Positions 37,974 to 47,638 are shown, numbered from the stretch's first letter. The stretch is 63,766 nucleotides of DNA from an uncultured Alistipes sp. (GCA_900539755.1 UQDC01000014.1:1-63766); one strand, 5' to 3'. Notes: a model not told the origin generated them from the letters alone. Program-made: numbers and translations.

Positions 37974-38312
37974 GACCTAATGGAGGTTGGAATTATAAAG
38001 AAGGCAGAGACCAACTTGCAATAACCTGTACCTGTTCAGCTTGTGCTCAATTTGTTGAGACTTGCTGTGACTATCTGCTCCCCATTCCAAAAAAAAATTA
38101 TTTTTTTTGATGTCTCTCCCCTCTGCAAAATCAGCAGCATACATCTTTGCAGTCAAGCAGGACATAGAGATACTTGACATATAGATAGCTAAGGAGAAGT
38201 TACAGCCCCGGCATATCTGGCTTGAAGATCCTCTCTTTACCTCCTCTTCTTGGAAGAGTCAATCAACTGTTAGAAGTCAGAGTAAGTTTGTATGTGCACG
38301 GATCTATTTGGA
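37974..38312. other. Intergenic region with an A/T tract
   Basis: 339 bases between converging genes. The only notable feature is nine A, TTA, eight T at 38089-38108, which may act as a weak bidirectional terminator. Confidence 0.4.
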
Positions 38313-39242
38313 TCAGTGCTGATGCTGTTTGCGGTAGCGCCAAAGCTGGTAGGAGTTGACTATGTTTTGCCAGACGACATAAAATCCCGGAGCCACTGAT
38401 GCAATCGGGTTGAGATAAGTTTGTGCCATCCAGATCGCAAGGATGGTATTTTTTTGTCCCAGGCCTTGCGTACCGGCCACTTTATCGCGGAAGCGTCGGC
38501 CAATACGCCTTCCAACGAAGAATTGCAGGCAGCAAACCACTAAGGCTAACAGAGCTAAAGTAATCTCAGTCCAAAAGTCGGAGGAGTCTTGTCGGATCAG
38601 AAATGATACGGTATTGCCAGTTACCGTGGCCAATGCCACAGACCACATGTAGAAAGAGAGTTCCTGTCGTTTTTTGATTTCGTGGTGGACACGGGGTAGA
38701 AAGCGGCGTAGCAGAATGGCCAATACGAACGGCAGAATCAGCAGGGGAATCATTTGTCGGCAGATGATTCCGAATGATTCACCGAAAGGCATGGTGACAT
38801 GTTCACCGATAAAAGAGAAGATGACCGGAGACAGCACAGCAACGCTTAAATTACTGATTAGACTGAAGGTAGCCAGAGAAGCTACATTTCCTCCGAGCAT
38901 TCCGGTGATGACGGCAGCTGATGTGGCAGTTGGGGCCAGCACGCAGATAAAGACTCCTTGAGCGATGATGGGATCATAGAGGCTTACGGCACCGTAAACG
39001 CACAGCCCACCGATAATTTGGATCAGAATTAAGATCCAGTGCAAGGGTTTGATTTTGAGTCTGCTGAGGGATATTTTGCAGTAGGGGACCAGCAGCATGC
39101 AGAAGATGAGGTAGGGGATAGCGGGTGCGAGTTTTGCGAAGAAGGAGTGGTAAATTCCGCCGGTTATCATTGCGATGGGGAGCATCCAGTTTTTGAATTG
39201 TTGCAGAATCTTTCCCGGAACGTTGTGTAAAGCCTCTACCAT
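38313..39242 (-). CDS. Bile acid:sodium symporter (BASS) family transporter
   Basis: 309-residue inner-membrane protein with about nine or ten hydrophobic segments. Family features include FICVLAPTATSAAVITGMLGGNVA, the crossover region, and FGESFGIICRQMIPLLILPF. BASS proteins couple sodium to organic anions. A bile acid, pantoate or keto-acid substrate cannot be distinguished. Isolated gene. Confidence 0.88.
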   Translation of the reverse strand: MVEALHNVPGKILQQFKNWMLPIAMITGGIYHSFFAKLAPAIPYLIFCMLLVPYCKISLSRLKIKPLHWILILIQIIGGLCVYGAVSLYDPIIAQGVFICVLAPTATSAAVITGMLGGNVASLATFSLISNLSVAVLSPVIFSFIGEHVTMPFGESFGIICRQMIPLLILPFVLAILLRRFLPRVHHEIKKRQELSFYMWSVALATVTGNTVSFLIRQDSSDFWTEITLALLALVVCCLQFFVGRRIGRRFRDKVAGTQGLGQKNTILAIWMAQTYLNPIASVAPGFYVVWQNIVNSYQLWRYRKQHQH

Positions 39243-39911
39243 ATAAACCTCATTTATACATTGGTCGCAAAATAACGGACTATCCGGCTGATTTCAAAAT
39301 ATTTTTATTTTAATGTGTTGTGATGGAGCGACTGTTCATGTCGAGGGGAAGGTGGAGGCTCGTAGTTGGCGAGATAGAGTGAAGGTGCTGCATGCGCCAT
39401 GAAGGTAGAAGCTCTTTGAACCTTTTAGATTGCGTATGGGCACAAACTTGCGGTTTAGCACGTATTCTCAATTCACACGAATGGTTGCTGTACTTTGCGG
39501 AGAAACAGGTCAATTTGTAGAAGTTAGCCTCTGTCCGCGCGGCAGCATCTTTCATTTTGTGATGCGCAATGCCAAGTGATACGAGGGTAATTATGGTTGG
39601 TTGGACTGCTTCTGAATTGGGTGAGTAAGAGGAGACAATAGCGTCAGATGATCATATGGTCGGGATCAGATACTGTAACTATGAACATGAAAAAAGGTTT
39701 CTGCGTATAGATCGTTATTCAGAACCAATTTTACAAAGGTAATGTCACTAAACGTCTTCAAGGGTAGCCCATTCCGGGAAAATGTCCCTTTCAGAGTGAA
39801 TGTTATGAAAGGCTTACTGATAGATAAACGTTCCGTCAGGGAGTGTCTTAATGGGAATGCCATATTATACAGGCCGTAGGCATTGGGGGCAATCTTCTCT
39901 GATTTGAAATG
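39243..39911. other. Gene-poor region, possible gene remnant on the minus strand
   Basis: 669 bases without a convincing complete gene. A 65-codon minus-strand frame at 39666-39863 has plausible protein composition (TERLSISKPFITFTLKG, TFVKLVLNND) and could be a remnant of a secreted protein, but it has no signal sequence. A TACCTTTG element lies inside it on the same strand. Confidence 0.35.
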
Positions 39912-41033
39912 CTATTTAGCGTTGTGGATGCCGGCACCGAAGAGGGCGTAGTCGTATTTGATTGGATCTTCGGGATCGAATTTTTGCAAAGCGGCAGTCA
40001 GTTCTTCGACAGCTTGCCAGTCGTTCTGTTTGCGGGAGAGCAGTCCTAATTCACGAGCAGTACGCGAGGAGTGCAGATCAAGCGGAATGTAGAGTGCAGA
40101 AGTGGGGATGTGCGACCACAATCCGAAGTCTACCCCACGGTCATCCCTGCGGACCATCCAGCGCAGAAACATATTGAGCCGTTTGCAACTGGCCCCTCGA
40201 TCGATGGAGGCAAGGTGTTTTTCGGCCCGTGCAGCGTGTGGAGTTTGCCAAAAACGACTCCGGAAACGTGATAAAACTTTGCTTAGATCGCCACATGCCG
40301 CATACTCCTGTTCAAAGAAGCCTCCCAGCCCGGTGGTAAGTAGTGGCGTGGAGATCGACTGATACGCACCGCTGTGGAAACTGTCGTGTGAATCGATGTG
40401 AGGGTGTGGGCACAGGGTGTTTACGGGCACCTTAGCAGGCGATGAGGCGCCCGATAAGGTTTGTGATGGAGTTTGCGGTGCGGAAAGGAATAGGTTTTGC
40501 GGTGAGGTATCCGCACAAGAGACGTTCTCGGTAGCGAAAACAGATTGGGGCAATTGTTTCCCAGACGGTTCGGTATGTTCAGATTGAATGTTGGGGCTCT
40601 GCTGATGAATTTGGTCGGTTTCGTGCGCAGGGTTGATGGAGTAGTCAGACAAATAAAATGGTCGTAAGGCCCGGACAAAGTCGATGCAGTCGCTGTCGTT
40701 GAAAGTACGGTGAACGAAACCGACCAGTGCACTCCACTCTTGCTCCGATGCGTTGACTACGAAATCGTATGGTGCGTGATCCATTCGCTCCATCAGCCGA
40801 TGGCCGTTGGAAACAATCATCGACCGTTTTCCCCAGGCGATAGTGGCAGCAAAGAAGGCGCTGATCTCAATATCTTCCCGGCGTGAATATTGATGCGGAA
40901 TGGCGATCGGATCATCGGGAATAAATTCTGGGCGGTCGTACCGATCCCACAAGTAGTCGAGCAACTGGTGCAGCTCTTCACCGGACGAAGGGGTAAAATC
41001 GTCGGAAGAATAGGGTAGTTTTGCTGGAGACAT
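39912..41033 (-). CDS. TIGR02757 (DUF2400) family protein with a large insertion
   Basis: 373-residue cytosolic protein of a conserved family with unknown function; members are usually about 250-270 residues. Family blocks are visible at both ends: IPHQYSRREDIEISAFFAATIAWGKR (50-70) and HLASIDRGASCKRLNMFLRWMVR with GVDFGLWSHIP in the C-terminal half. Between them, residues about 131-230 are a Ser/Pro/Thr/Gln/His-rich stretch with no predicted fold, which accounts for the extra length. The upstream ABC ATPase gene ends 2 bases before this start, so the two are cotranscribed. Confidence 0.85.
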   Translation of the reverse strand: MSPAKLPYSSDDFTPSSGEELHQLLDYLWDRYDRPEFIPDDPIAIPHQYSRREDIEISAFFAATIAWGKRSMIVSNGHRLMERMDHAPYDFVVNASEQEWSALVGFVHRTFNDSDCIDFVRALRPFYLSDYSINPAHETDQIHQQSPNIQSEHTEPSGKQLPQSVFATENVSCADTSPQNLFLSAPQTPSQTLSGASSPAKVPVNTLCPHPHIDSHDSFHSGAYQSISTPLLTTGLGGFFEQEYAACGDLSKVLSRFRSRFWQTPHAARAEKHLASIDRGASCKRLNMFLRWMVRRDDRGVDFGLWSHIPTSALYIPLDLHSSRTARELGLLSRKQNDWQAVEELTAALQKFDPEDPIKYDYALFGAGIHNAK

Positions 41034-41035
41034 GG

Positions 41036-41689
41036 TTAGGGTCGAATCATGCCGTCGATCATGACGATCTCCCGGTCGGACATCCGGGCCAACTGTTCGT
41101 CGTGGGTGACGATCACGACGGTTTGACCCAAAGTGTCCCGTAACGTGAAGAAGAGCTGGTGAATCTCCTCGCGGTTTTTTGAGTCGAGATTTCCCGAAGG
41201 TTCGTCGGCCAGCAGAACGGCCGGTGAGTTGATTAGGGCACGGGCAATGGCCACGCGTTGTTGTTCACCTCCAGAGAGTTCGGCCGGTTTGTGGTTGATG
41301 CGATGCTCCATGCCGAGCATCTCGAGCAGTTCGCGTGCTTTGCGTTCGACCTCGTAGCGTTCACGTTTGGCAATGTAGCCGGGAATGCAGACATTCTCAA
41401 AAGCGGTAAACTCCGGCAGCAGGTGGTGAAACTGGAATACAAATCCGATTTTCGTGTTTCGGAATTTGGAGATCTGTTTGTCCGACAGCATCTGCACGGG
41501 GGTTCCGTCAATAATCACTTCGCCCGAAGTGGGACGGCTCAGGGTACCCAAAATTTGCAGCAGGGTGGTTTTGCCTGCACCGCTCGGACCGACAATGGAG
41601 ACCACCTCTCCTTTGTCAATATGTAGGTCGATGCCTTTGAGTACTTCGAGTTTTCCGAAACTTTTGTGAATATCTTTGGTGTCGATCAT
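41036..41689 (-). CDS. lolD: ABC transporter ATP-binding protein, LolD-like
   Basis: 217-residue ATPase subunit. Walker A GPSGAGKT (K40), signature LSGGEQQRVAIARAL, Walker B VLLADEPSGNLD, then the H-loop IVTHD. Sequence style and length fit LolD, the ATPase that drives lipoprotein release from the inner membrane for outer-membrane delivery. MacB-type ATPases look similar, and no permease gene is adjacent, so the assignment is likely rather than certain. Confidence 0.85.
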   Translation of the reverse strand: MIDTKDIHKSFGKLEVLKGIDLHIDKGEVVSIVGPSGAGKTTLLQILGTLSRPTSGEVIIDGTPVQMLSDKQISKFRNTKIGFVFQFHHLLPEFTAFENVCIPGYIAKRERYEVERKARELLEMLGMEHRINHKPAELSGGEQQRVAIARALINSPAVLLADEPSGNLDSKNREEIHQLFFTLRDTLGQTVVIVTHDEQLARMSDREIVMIDGMIRP

Positions 41690-41842
41690 GGTGTGTACGT
41701 TATTTTCGGTACGGTGTTACGGCTTCCGAGACAGTGCATCCTGCTGAGAAAATGTGCGGCCCGATATCCAAACTCATGAAAGAGTGCGGGGTGTGTTGGG
41801 ACGATAGCCTGGCTGTCGGACGGTTACCGTATCGGGGTGAAG

Positions 41843-42697
41843 TTACGAATTTTTGCGCAATTTCTCCCAAAGGCGGATCACCTGCGATGCCTCTCGGGTG
41901 TCATGAACCCGCAGGATCGAGGCCCCTTGACGCAAACACTCCCAATGCAGGGCGATGGTTCCCGTCAGCGCATCGGCCGGATCGGTATCCAGCGCTTTAT
42001 AGATCATGCTTTTGCGAGAGATTCCCGCCAGGATCGGGCAGCCCAGATCGGTCAGGGTATGCAGATGGGCCAACAGTTCGTAGTTCTGATCGAGTGTTTT
42101 GGCGAATCCGAATCCGGGATCAAGAATGACCTGTTTGACTCCAGCTCGATGGAGCAGTGTGATTCGTTTTTCCAGGTAAGCGTAGATCTCGGCAGTAATA
42201 TCGCGATAATCGGTCAGTTGCTGCATGTTGTCGGGCATGCCGCGCATGTGCATGACAATATAAGGAACGCCTAAACGGGCTGTGGTTTCAAACATCTTGG
42301 GATCGGCCTCTCCGCCGGTAATGTCGTTGATGATGCAGGGGCCGTAATCTCGGATAATCCGTTCCGCTACTGCGCTCCGGAAGGTATCTAAGGAGACGGG
42401 GTGTTGGGGCGTTTCACGGCGGATCACCTCCAACGCTAAGGCCAATCGTCGGGTCTCCTCCTCCGGAGGAACATCGTCGGCTCCGGGACGGGACGAATAA
42501 CCGCCCACATCCAATAGGACAGCACCCTCTGCGGCGGCTTGGCGGACCCGCTCCGCAATTGCACTGGCCGATGCGGTGCGACTTCCGGCATAGAAAGAGT
42601 CCGGCGTGACGTTGATAATGGTCATCACCACGGGGGTGGTGAGATCAACGGTTTGCGAACCGACCCGGAGCATCGTCGGATAGGGGGTTATTGTCAT
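41843..42697 (-). CDS. folP: Dihydropteroate synthase
   Basis: 284-residue TIM-barrel enzyme that joins p-aminobenzoate to dihydropterin pyrophosphate in folate synthesis. First loop MTIINVTPDSFYAGSR (25-40), second loop LDVGGYSSRPGA, then NDITGG and the C-terminal RVHDTRE. Its ATG overlaps the coaE stop by 4 bases (ATGA), so the two are translationally coupled. Confidence 0.95.
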   Translation of the reverse strand: MTITPYPTMLRVGSQTVDLTTPVVMTIINVTPDSFYAGSRTASASAIAERVRQAAAEGAVLLDVGGYSSRPGADDVPPEEETRRLALALEVIRRETPQHPVSLDTFRSAVAERIIRDYGPCIINDITGGEADPKMFETTARLGVPYIVMHMRGMPDNMQQLTDYRDITAEIYAYLEKRITLLHRAGVKQVILDPGFGFAKTLDQNYELLAHLHTLTDLGCPILAGISRKSMIYKALDTDPADALTGTIALHWECLRQGASILRVHDTREASQVIRLWEKLRKNS

Positions 42698-43272
42698 TGA
42701 ATAAAGCGTTTGTGCAGTTCGATAATCTGAGGGATGAGCAGCTGTTTTTCATCGGCTACCAGGATATGGTCGGCACGGGCCATACGCTCCTGGTCGCTCA
42801 TCTGTCGAGCCATGCGAGCACGGACAGCTGCTTCGTCGCTATGGTCCCGCAGGCAGGTGCGTTGGATTCGCAGCACCTCAGGGGCGACAACGGCCACCGT
42901 TTCGTCCATATTGCGGTCAGCTCCCGCTTCGAACAGGATGGCGCTCTCTTCGATCACATACGGTGAGGACTGCTTTTCGGTCCATTGCGCGAAATCGGCT
43001 GCAACAGCCGGATGGACCAATGCATTGAGTTGGGTCAAACGCTCGGGATGGTTGAAAACGACAGAGGCTAAAAATGGACGGTTGAGTTGCCCATTTATGT
43101 AAGCTTCCGAACCGAAAAGCGCACGAAGCTGTTCGGTCAGGCAAGGATCGCTGTTCATCAACCGTTTGGCTTCACGATCCGAATCGTAAATAGCGATGCC
43201 CAGCATAGCAAACACCCGGCAGACGGTGCTTTTCCCGCTTCCGATACCGCCGGTTATTCCGATTTTTTTCAT
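42694..43272 (-). CDS. coaE: Dephospho-CoA kinase
   Basis: 192-residue P-loop kinase for the last step of coenzyme A synthesis. Walker A GITGGIGSGKS at the N-terminus, then YDSDREAKRLM, and NHPERLTQLNALVHP with the adenine-binding C-terminal part. It overlaps the upstream YbbR-like gene and the downstream folP by 4 bases each. Confidence 0.96.
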   Translation of the reverse strand: MKKIGITGGIGSGKSTVCRVFAMLGIAIYDSDREAKRLMNSDPCLTEQLRALFGSEAYINGQLNRPFLASVVFNHPERLTQLNALVHPAVAADFAQWTEKQSSPYVIEESAILFEAGADRNMDETVAVVAPEVLRIQRTCLRDHSDEAAVRARMARQMSDQERMARADHILVADEKQLLIPQIIELHKRFIQ

Positions 43273-43676
43273 TTGTTGTTTTTGGAGCGTTCCACTTCGA
43301 CAGGAGCCTCGACCGATTTGATCTTCAGATCGGTGATTTTGGCTGAGATGATGTTTTGCAGTGCAAATGTGGAGATGTCGTATGCCCCCGGAACCAGAGC
43401 CGAAGGGTTGACTGCAATATTATCTGCCGACAGGATAATCGTATTTTTCTTGGGGCTCCATTTATGGAGGAGAATTTGGTAACCGACCCCTTCAACGTTG
43501 CAACGAACTGTGTATTGTGTGCTGTCGATGCGTACTGGTACAGTGAGATCTGTGGTATAGGTGTAACTCAGCTTGGTTACATACCACAAAAGCAGAGATA
43601 ATCCCAACAGCCCGATAAAGACGGGATTGCTGAACCTCCGGGCTGTAATTTTGGCATACAACAGAATCTTGTGCAT
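43269..43676 (-). CDS. YbbR-like domain protein
   Basis: 135 residues from ATG 43676. One N-terminal membrane anchor (VFIGLLGLSLLLWYVTKL) and a periplasmic part of about 100 residues with a YbbR-like beta pattern (TYTTDLTVPVRIDS...). ATG 43676 was preferred to 43721, which lies inside the ompH terminator hairpin. It heads the ybbR-coaE-folP-lolD-TIGR02757 operon. Placement upstream of coaE recurs in Bacteroidota. Function unknown. Confidence 0.75.
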   Translation of the reverse strand: MHKILLYAKITARRFSNPVFIGLLGLSLLLWYVTKLSYTYTTDLTVPVRIDSTQYTVRCNVEGVGYQILLHKWSPKKNTIILSADNIAVNPSALVPGAYDISTFALQNIISAKITDLKIKSVEAPVEVERSKNNK

Positions 43677-43728
43677 GGTGAATCGATCACTTTGATAGAA
43701 GCAAAGTAAATAAATTTTCATAAAAATA

Positions 43729-43754
43729 AAAAGCGCACAATTTTGTGCGCTTTT
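43729..43754. terminator. Bidirectional terminator
   Basis: AAAAGCGCACAA and TTGTGCGCTTTT form a 12-bp stem. It ends the ompH transcript on the minus strand. Confidence 0.85.
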
Positions 43755-43899
43755 ATTGATTGATTCTATTTTGTGACGATTTGATTTTCTTACGCTAACC
43801 TTTTATTTATTCCGAGTCTTGCAAATTTTTTACTTATTGTTCGGTTCGGAACAGATGTGAGCGTAGGTCATTCGCCGTCTCAAAACAGATTGTTACCAA

Positions 43900-44541
43900 T
43901 TATTTGGTTGCTTCAGCGTCAGCTTTTGGAGTTGCTGGCAGCGAATTTTTGTTTTTACCTTTTTCTGAAGCGTATTTTTTATTCAGACCTTCGAGCAGTA
44001 CGGTGGTGATATCCAATTTAGGATCTGCATTGAAGATCGGACCCGCGGTCGTGGTGCTCAGAATTACACCATATTGATAATCTTTGTTGAACTCTTTGAG
44101 GTATTCGGTGATGCTGTATTGAATTTGGTTCAGCATAACTTGCTCCTCTTCGGCCATCTCACCCATAACTTTGTCACGATGGCTGACGAATGCCTGCTGT
44201 TGTTTGTTGAGGTTCTCCTCGATGGTTTGTGCTTGAGCACGGGTAACCAAACCATTTTGAACTTTCTCTTGGTAATCGCGAACGTTACGTTCCAAAGCAC
44301 GGCCTTTTGAAGTCAGTTCAGCATCGGCTTTTTGAACCTTCTCTTCGTAAGAGGCACGCATGTCGATATACATGTCATATTTGGTCAGCAGCGTGTCGAG
44401 GTTAAAATAGGCAACGCTGGCGCTTGCGGCAACAGTTACGGTGTCTGCACCTGAAACAGCAGTGCTGGTTCCTTTTTTGTCTGCGCAGCCGGCAGCGGCC
44501 AACAGCGCAACGGCCGAGGCGGCCAACAGAATCTTTTTCAT
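43900..44541 (-). CDS. OmpH/Skp family chaperone, lipoprotein form
   Basis: 213-residue periplasmic chaperone-like protein. Lipobox LLAAAGC with C19, so it is membrane anchored rather than free as in E. coli Skp. The Skp core has a long coiled-coil hairpin (about 60-150, rich in K/E/Q) between short strands (VAYFNLDTLLTKYDMY and YQYGVILSTT). A Lys/Ala-rich tail follows. Role: holding unfolded outer-membrane proteins. Promoter shared with ruvA. Confidence 0.9.
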   Translation of the reverse strand: MKKILLAASAVALLAAAGCADKKGTSTAVSGADTVTVAASASVAYFNLDTLLTKYDMYIDMRASYEEKVQKADAELTSKGRALERNVRDYQEKVQNGLVTRAQAQTIEENLNKQQQAFVSHRDKVMGEMAEEEQVMLNQIQYSITEYLKEFNKDYQYGVILSTTTAGPIFNADPKLDITTVLLEGLNKKYASEKGKNKNSLPATPKADAEATK

Positions 44542-44580
44542 ATTTGCGTAATAGAGGGTTATTAGAAGTTAATTGTAACG

Positions 44581-44588
44581 CAAATATA
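44581..44588 (-). promoter_or_regulatory. -7 element of ompH
   Basis: Minus-strand TATATTTG (plus CAAATATA), 39 bases before the ompH ATG. It lies 3 bases from the -7 element of ruvA on the other strand. Confidence 0.65.
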
Positions 44589-44591
44589 TAA

Positions 44592-44599
44592 TAATTTTG
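44592..44599 (+). promoter_or_regulatory. -7 element of ruvA
   Basis: TAATTTTG, 40 bases before ATG 44640. It supports that start over the in-frame codon at 44616, which would leave almost no leader. Confidence 0.65.
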
Positions 44600-44639
44600 T
44601 ATTTGTTCATTAAATTTGTTTCAAAATTGGATTCCCGTC

Positions 44640-45227
44640 ATGTATGATTATATCAAAGGTCAACTGGATCGATTGACGCCTGCTGCTGCGGTAGTTGAAG
44701 CCGGAGGGGTAGGGTATTACATCAATATCTCTTTGCAGACCTTTTCGAGTATCGAGTCAGCGACTGAGGTCAAACTGTACACCCACTTTATTGTTCGGGA
44801 GGATGCACAGGTCCTGTATGGCTTTTATACCCTGGAGGAGCGTGAAGTGTTTCGGGCTTTGATAGGTGTTTCGGGTGTGGGCGGTAATACGGCCCGTATG
44901 ATTCTTTCCACTTTTTCGTCGGATGAGGTGCGTTCGATTATTGCCACCGGTCAGGCCGATGTCTTGAAAAGCGTGAAAGGGCTTGGTATCAAAACCGCAC
45001 AAAAAATTATTGTCGAGTTGCGGGATAAATTGGGCGTTTCAGCAACGGAAGAGGTCGCATTGCCCATACGTGCTGCAGCCAATGAAACCTATTCAGAGGC
45101 CCTCTCGGCTTTGGTGATGTTGGGTTTTACCAAACCTGCATCTGAAAAGGTGTTGCGGGCGCTGGTCAAAGAGCAGCCACAAGCCCACGTTGAAGAGCTG
45201 ATTCGAATGGCGCTCAAACGTCTTTAG
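44640..45227 (+). CDS. ruvA: Holliday junction branch migration protein RuvA
   Basis: 195-residue subunit that binds Holliday junctions and recruits RuvB. N-terminal OB fold (MYDYIKGQLDRLTPAAAVVEAGGVGYYI), two helix-hairpin-helix motifs (GVSGVGGNTARMIL and VKGLGIKTAQKIIVELRDKL) and the C-terminal RuvB-contact domain (SEALSALVMLGF). Confidence 0.96.
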   Translation: MYDYIKGQLDRLTPAAAVVEAGGVGYYINISLQTFSSIESATEVKLYTHFIVREDAQVLYGFYTLEEREVFRALIGVSGVGGNTARMILSTFSSDEVRSIIATGQADVLKSVKGLGIKTAQKIIVELRDKLGVSATEEVALPIRAAANETYSEALSALVMLGFTKPASEKVLRALVKEQPQAHVEELIRMALKRL

Positions 45228-45276
45228 AAAATTGTTAGGGGGAGGATGAACAAATTGTTAAGCCCTGCTTGTCGTC

Positions 45277-45307
45277 CTTGAAGTTCTGTCAATTTATTAT
45301 AATTTTG
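45277..45307 (+). promoter_or_regulatory. Promoter of the PiT gene
   Basis: CTTG (45277-45280), 19 bases, TAATTTTG (45300-45307). One mismatch in the upstream element. Confidence 0.7.
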
Positions 45308-45338
45308 CCCCCAAACTGAAACAATCAAAAAAGACTGT

Positions 45339-47567
45339 ATGGACAGTATGTACTTAATCATCGTGGGCATTATGATGGTGTTGGCCATTGCCGGATTGGT
45401 AGTGGGCGTCGCCAATGACGCGGTGAATTTCCTGAATTCGGCGTTGGGTTCGAAAGTGGCTCCACGTTATGTAATCATGATCGTTGCATCGGTCGGTATC
45501 CTGGTCGGTGCAATCACCTCAAGCGGTATGATGGAGGTGGCACGTAGTGGTGTGTTTCACCCGGAGATGTTCACGTTTGCCGACGTGATGATGCTATTCC
45601 TCTCGGTGATGTTTATGAATGTGATCTTGCTCGACGTGTTCAATACGTTGGGTCTGCCCACTTCGACTACTGTGTCGCTCGTATTCGGTCTGTTGGGTGC
45701 TGCGGTAAGTGTATCCGTATTCAAAATCGCCAACAGCGATCTGCACACGATTGCCGACTTGGCCTCGTATATCAATACGGGTAAAGCTATGGCGATTATC
45801 TCCGGAATCCTGTTATCTGTAGCGATTGCATTTGTGTGCGGCACGGTGGTCATGTACGTGACCCGTTTGATCTTCTCGTATCGCTATCAACGGAAAATTA
45901 AGTCAGTAGGCGCGATCTGGTGCGGTATTGCGGTTACGGCAATCTCTTATTTTGCAATCTTCAAGGGCCTGAAAGGTTCATCGTTGATGGATCCGGAAGT
46001 AATGGCCTGGATGGATACCCATATTTTGACACTGCTGCTCATACTGTTCGTCGGTTGGAGTATTGTCATGGCAATTTTAGCCATGTTCAAGATCAATATC
46101 TTGAAGATTACGGTATTGGCAGGTACACTCTCTTTGGCATTGGCTTTTGCAGGTAATGACCTGGTGAACTTTATCGGTGTATTTGTTGCCGGTTGCGATT
46201 CATACGAAAATGTAATGATCAACGGTTCGGGGGATGTCAATACCATGATGGGAAGTTTGAACGGTGCAGTAACTACTCATCCGCTTATCCTGATTATTTC
46301 GGGTGTAATTATGGTATTGACGCTGTGGTTCTCGAAAAAGTCGCAAACAGTGGCGGATACCGAGATCAATCTGGCTCGTCAAGATGCCGGTGCAGAGCGG
46401 TTCGGATCTACTTCAGTGTCACGTGCCATGGTACGTTGCGCTCTGAACTGCAATAAAACTTACGAAAAATATACGCCGAAACGCATTCAACGTTTCGTTG
46501 CCAGTCGGTTCGTGCCGGTTTACGTGCCGGAGGGAGCCAATAAAGCTCCTTTTGACTTGATCCGTGCAACGGTAAACTTGACGGTAGCGTCGATTTTGAT
46601 CTCAATGGCAACTTCGTTGCAACTGCCGCTTTCGACCACCTACGTTACCTTCATGGTAGCTATGGGTTCATCTCTGGCAGACCGTGCTTGGGGACGTGAA
46701 AGTGCCGTTTATCGTATTACTGGTGTGTTGACAGTGATTGCCGGTTGGTTCCTGACTGCGTTGATTGCCTTTACGATTGCCTTCTTAATCGCACTGGGCT
46801 TGATGTGGGGCGGAATGATTGCTGTGGTGATCTTTGCTGTGGTTTGCGGTTACATGCTGATTCAAAGCTCTATTATTCACAACCGCAAGGTTAAAAAAGA
46901 GGCAGAGCGTGAAGCTGAAGAGCAGACTGAAGCTCCGGAACAGACCGTTATTCAGCGTTGTGTGCGCGAAGTGGCTGAGACAATGCTCCAGGTGACTACG
47001 CTTTATCGTCAGACACTGGTCGGACTCTTTAATGAGGATCGTAAACTGCTCAAACAGATGGTGCGCGAATCTGAAGAGTTGTACAGAGTGGCACACGAGC
47101 GTAAACATGAAATGCTGCCAACCTTGCTGAAATTGCAAGAGAACTATATCGAGACCGGTCACTATTACGTTCAGGTTGTCGATTATATCAATGAAGTAAC
47201 CAAAGCGTTGGTTCATATCACGCGACCCAGTTTCGACCACATCAATAACAATCACGAAGGTTTGAATAAAGAGCAGGTGGCTGATCTGGAGTTGGTGAAT
47301 GAGAAAGTTGGTGAGATTTACCAGAAGATCAATGTAATGTTGGAGAATAACGATTTCTCACAACTCGATGAAATTCTGCAGATGCGTGATAAGTTGTTCG
47401 ATGCATTGGCTGCCGCTATCAAGAGTCAGATTAAACGTGTGAAGGCCAAGGCTTCGACAACGCGCAGCAGTATTCTGTATCTGACCATTATCAATGAAAC
47501 GAAGACAATGGTGCTCCAAACCCGTAACCTGCTGAAATCTCAGCGCTATTTTATTTCGGGAGACTAA
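45339..47567 (+). CDS. PiT family inorganic phosphate transporter with PhoU-like tail
   Basis: 742-residue sodium- or proton-coupled phosphate permease. The two PiT repeats are visible: GVANDAVNFLNSALGSKVAP near the N-terminus and MATSLQLPLSTTYVTFMVAMGSSLADRAW in the second half. About 12 membrane segments end near residue 510. Residues about 520-742 are a soluble helical domain with PhoU-like heptads (RQTLVGLFNEDRKLLKQMVRESEELYR, QLDEILQMRDKLFDALAAAI). PhoU-like proteins usually lie in separate genes, so this fusion probably provides built-in regulation. Followed by a terminator. Confidence 0.92.
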   Translation: MDSMYLIIVGIMMVLAIAGLVVGVANDAVNFLNSALGSKVAPRYVIMIVASVGILVGAITSSGMMEVARSGVFHPEMFTFADVMMLFLSVMFMNVILLDVFNTLGLPTSTTVSLVFGLLGAAVSVSVFKIANSDLHTIADLASYINTGKAMAIISGILLSVAIAFVCGTVVMYVTRLIFSYRYQRKIKSVGAIWCGIAVTAISYFAIFKGLKGSSLMDPEVMAWMDTHILTLLLILFVGWSIVMAILAMFKINILKITVLAGTLSLALAFAGNDLVNFIGVFVAGCDSYENVMINGSGDVNTMMGSLNGAVTTHPLILIISGVIMVLTLWFSKKSQTVADTEINLARQDAGAERFGSTSVSRAMVRCALNCNKTYEKYTPKRIQRFVASRFVPVYVPEGANKAPFDLIRATVNLTVASILISMATSLQLPLSTTYVTFMVAMGSSLADRAWGRESAVYRITGVLTVIAGWFLTALIAFTIAFLIALGLMWGGMIAVVIFAVVCGYMLIQSSIIHNRKVKKEAEREAEEQTEAPEQTVIQRCVREVAETMLQVTTLYRQTLVGLFNEDRKLLKQMVRESEELYRVAHERKHEMLPTLLKLQENYIETGHYYVQVVDYINEVTKALVHITRPSFDHINNNHEGLNKEQVADLELVNEKVGEIYQKINVMLENNDFSQLDEILQMRDKLFDALAAAIKSQIKRVKAKASTTRSSILYLTIINETKTMVLQTRNLLKSQRYFISGD

Positions 47568-47638
47568 TTGAGTGTCTTTTTGAATGTCCTTCTTTAAGAA
47601 CGAGGTTTTCTTCGTAAAGAATGATTTTTAATACAAAG

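Noticed and set aside
39310..39555. 81-codon minus-strand frame
   Set aside because: No signal, domain or promoter; composition looks random.
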